This document shows, in pieces, positions 6,491-7,157 of a stretch of 7,157 nt of DNA. Under the pieces are notes generated by a model. The model was not told the DNA's origin and searched no databases. It saw nothing but the letters and a program-made list of their open reading frames with translations. The stretch's first letter is position 1. Every line of letters begins with the position of its first letter. The stretch is from positions 1 to 7,157 of the forward strand of contig SKOF01000562.1 of assembly GCA_007120155.1 (NCBI GenBank), given 5' to 3'. The stretch is from Thioalkalivibrio sp. (GTDB lineage Bacteria; Pseudomonadota; Gammaproteobacteria; Ectothiorhodospirales; Ectothiorhodospiraceae). The position numbers were made by a program, and so were the translations under genes.

Positions 6491-7157
6491 ACAGGCTCGT
6501 CCCATTCAAAGCGAAGAGAGGTTCGGGTTGCGGCGGTGACCCGTAAGTTAAACGGCACCCCAACAGTGATCTCCTTCATTGTACCCGAGAACGTGTCCTG
6601 ACCTTCCTCTTGTGCCTCTAGAGCGGCAGCAACGGCGACCGCCCCAGCGGCGGCGAGAACATCATACAGTTCTTCTTGAGTGCTGAGAACGGCGGTGACC
6701 GTTACCGTTACTGTGACAGTGGGCGTATCCTGAGTCGTTTCTTGGGCGGCCATATTGCAACTGATTGCAACTTGACCGGAGACGGAAGCAGTATCTGCCC
6801 CCGCTTCTTGGACCGCCATCGTGCCATCTATGGGGGCGGCCCCAAGCTCACCCGTACCGGCGAAAACATCCGCGCCTTGCTCTTGTACTTCCAGATACTG
6901 GTACTGACTGACTCCGAAAAAGATATCCAGCCCTACTTCTTGGACATCCATCCATGATGTTGGGGTAGTGACAAGCCCCGGTGGTGCCCAATCAGAAAAG
7001 AAGTTTTCACTTAGGTAAGCGCGGACTTTCCAGCCGTAGTTTTTAGCAGGTTCAAGTCCTGTTAGTTTTGTGTTCTTATCAAGAATATCCGTTATCGTAG
7101 TAACGGTTTCCGGCGTGTCCTCATCCCAGTATTCAACTTGATAGGTCTGCGGGACAA
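6487..7157 (-). CDS. FN3 and 22-residue-repeat phage structural protein (3' part, start outside window)
   Basis: This is the C-terminal 222 residues of a larger protein; the frame stays open through the right edge of the window. Visible residues 1-64 read as the later strands of a fibronectin type III module, with the typical 'TGLEPAKNYGWKVRAY' core followed by 'SDWAPPG'. Residues 69-191 are about six units of the same acidic repeat that fills the giant gene downstream (core 'QEQGADVFAG'). The last 23 residues ('VPFNLRV...LRFEWDEPV') look like only the first two strands of another FN3 module, cut off by the TGA stop. The Met at 6951 is the first residue of a repeat unit, where Met replaces the usual Leu, so it is not a start. 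FN3 modules are common in phage tail-tip and fiber proteins, so I infer a virion surface or tail component. It shares an ATGA stop/start overlap with the next gene. The exact role is unknown. Confidence 0.85.
   Translation of the reverse strand, partial: VPQTYQVEYWDEDTPETVTTITDILDKNTKLTGLEPAKNYGWKVRAYLSENFFSDWAPPGLVTTPTSWMDVQEVGLDIFFGVSQYQYLEVQEQGADVFAGTGELGAAPIDGTMAVQEAGADTASVSGQVAISCNMAAQETTQDTPTVTVTVTVTAVLSTQEELYDVLAAAGAVAVAAALEAQEEGQDTFSGTMKEITVGVPFNLRVTAATRTSLRFEWDEPV
6490..6558 (-). other. half FN3 module at the end of the upstream gene
   Basis: The last 23 residues, from 'VPFNLRVTAA' to 'SLRFEWDEPV', match strands A and B of an FN3 module (P-x-N-L-x-V-x-x-x-T-x-x-S-L-x-F-x-W). The stop codon follows at once, so strands C to G are missing from this reading frame. 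Confidence 0.7.
6583..6951 (-). repeat. six-unit array of the same repeat family in the upstream gene
   Basis: The units have lengths of about 19, 25, 22, 22, 22 and 13 (the last one partial, running into the half FN3 module). All six keep Glu at position 5 and Asp at position 9. The 25-residue unit carries 'GTGELGAAP', the same insertion variant as units 2 and 4 of the giant gene ('GELGPAP'). The fourth unit reads 'ETTQD', like the 'ESTQD' units of the giant gene, and includes a Val-Thr dipeptide run (6694-6720). Confidence 0.92.
6964..7157 (-). other. FN3 module at the window edge (start outside window)
   Basis: Visible residues 1-64 of the upstream gene run from 'TYQVEYWDED' through 'TNLKTGLEPAKNYGWKVRA' to 'DWAPPGLVTT'. 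The Tyr-Val-Tyr strand, the L-x-P-x-x-x-Y turn and the K-V-R-A strand are typical of FN3. The opening strands, if present, lie beyond position 7157. Confidence 0.78.

Noticed and set aside
6191..6505. Start of the 99-residue protein at 6505 (104 residues)
   Set aside because: No Shine-Dalgarno sequence precedes it, whereas the ATG at 6490 forms the same ATGA overlap as the other junctions.
6476..6511. Programmed ribosomal frameshift joining the first and second genes
   Set aside because: No slippery heptamer or following stem is visible, and the second gene has its own start overlapping the stop.
6487..6951. A separate 154-residue gene starting at the ATG at 6951
   Set aside because: The frame continues open to the window edge and encodes an FN3 module. 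The Met stands at the first position of a repeat unit, where Met or Leu is normal.

Overview
The window looks like part of the late structural (tail or receptor-binding) gene block of a tailed bacteriophage or prophage. All genes lie on the minus strand, so transcription runs from position 7157 towards position 1. They are packed head to tail, with the same 4-base stop/start overlap (ATGA) at all three junctions. There is no host gene, RNA gene or integration site, so the host cannot be named. The moderately high GC content and dense gene packing would fit a phage of a Gram-negative host, but that is only an inference.

Layout in transcription order. (1) 7157-6487 is the 3' part of a protein whose start lies outside the window: a fibronectin type III (FN3) module, then about six acidic 22-residue repeats, then a half FN3 module cut short by the stop codon. 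(2) 6490-6191 is a 99-residue protein of unknown function. (3) 6194-402 is a 1930-residue protein with a beta-rich N-terminal domain (residues 1-160), 74 tandem units of about 22 residues (169-1876), one FN3-like insertion (346-411) and a C-terminal tail of four 9-residue repeats (1888-1923). (4) 405-91 is a 104-residue protein resembling the phage fiber-tail adaptor family. A strong intrinsic terminator (31-69) closes the transcript, and positions 1-30 hold no gene.

The genes probably work together as virion tip or fiber components. Two repeat-and-FN3 proteins are likely the elongated surface parts, and the small final protein may join a fiber to the tail. The C-terminal 9-residue repeat tail of the giant protein lies immediately before the adaptor gene. 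The two repeat proteins share the same repeat family and repeat variants, so they probably have a common history.

The most notable signal is the 22-residue repeat. Its conserved residues fall on every second position (L-x-A-x-E-x-G-x-D-x-F-x-A-x-G-x-V-x-V-x-G-x). Asp at position 9 is present in all 74 units, and Glu at position 5 in 73 of 74. The copies are heavily diversified at synonymous sites, and the array contains larger five-unit modules. An FN3 module appears to be split between the first and third genes.
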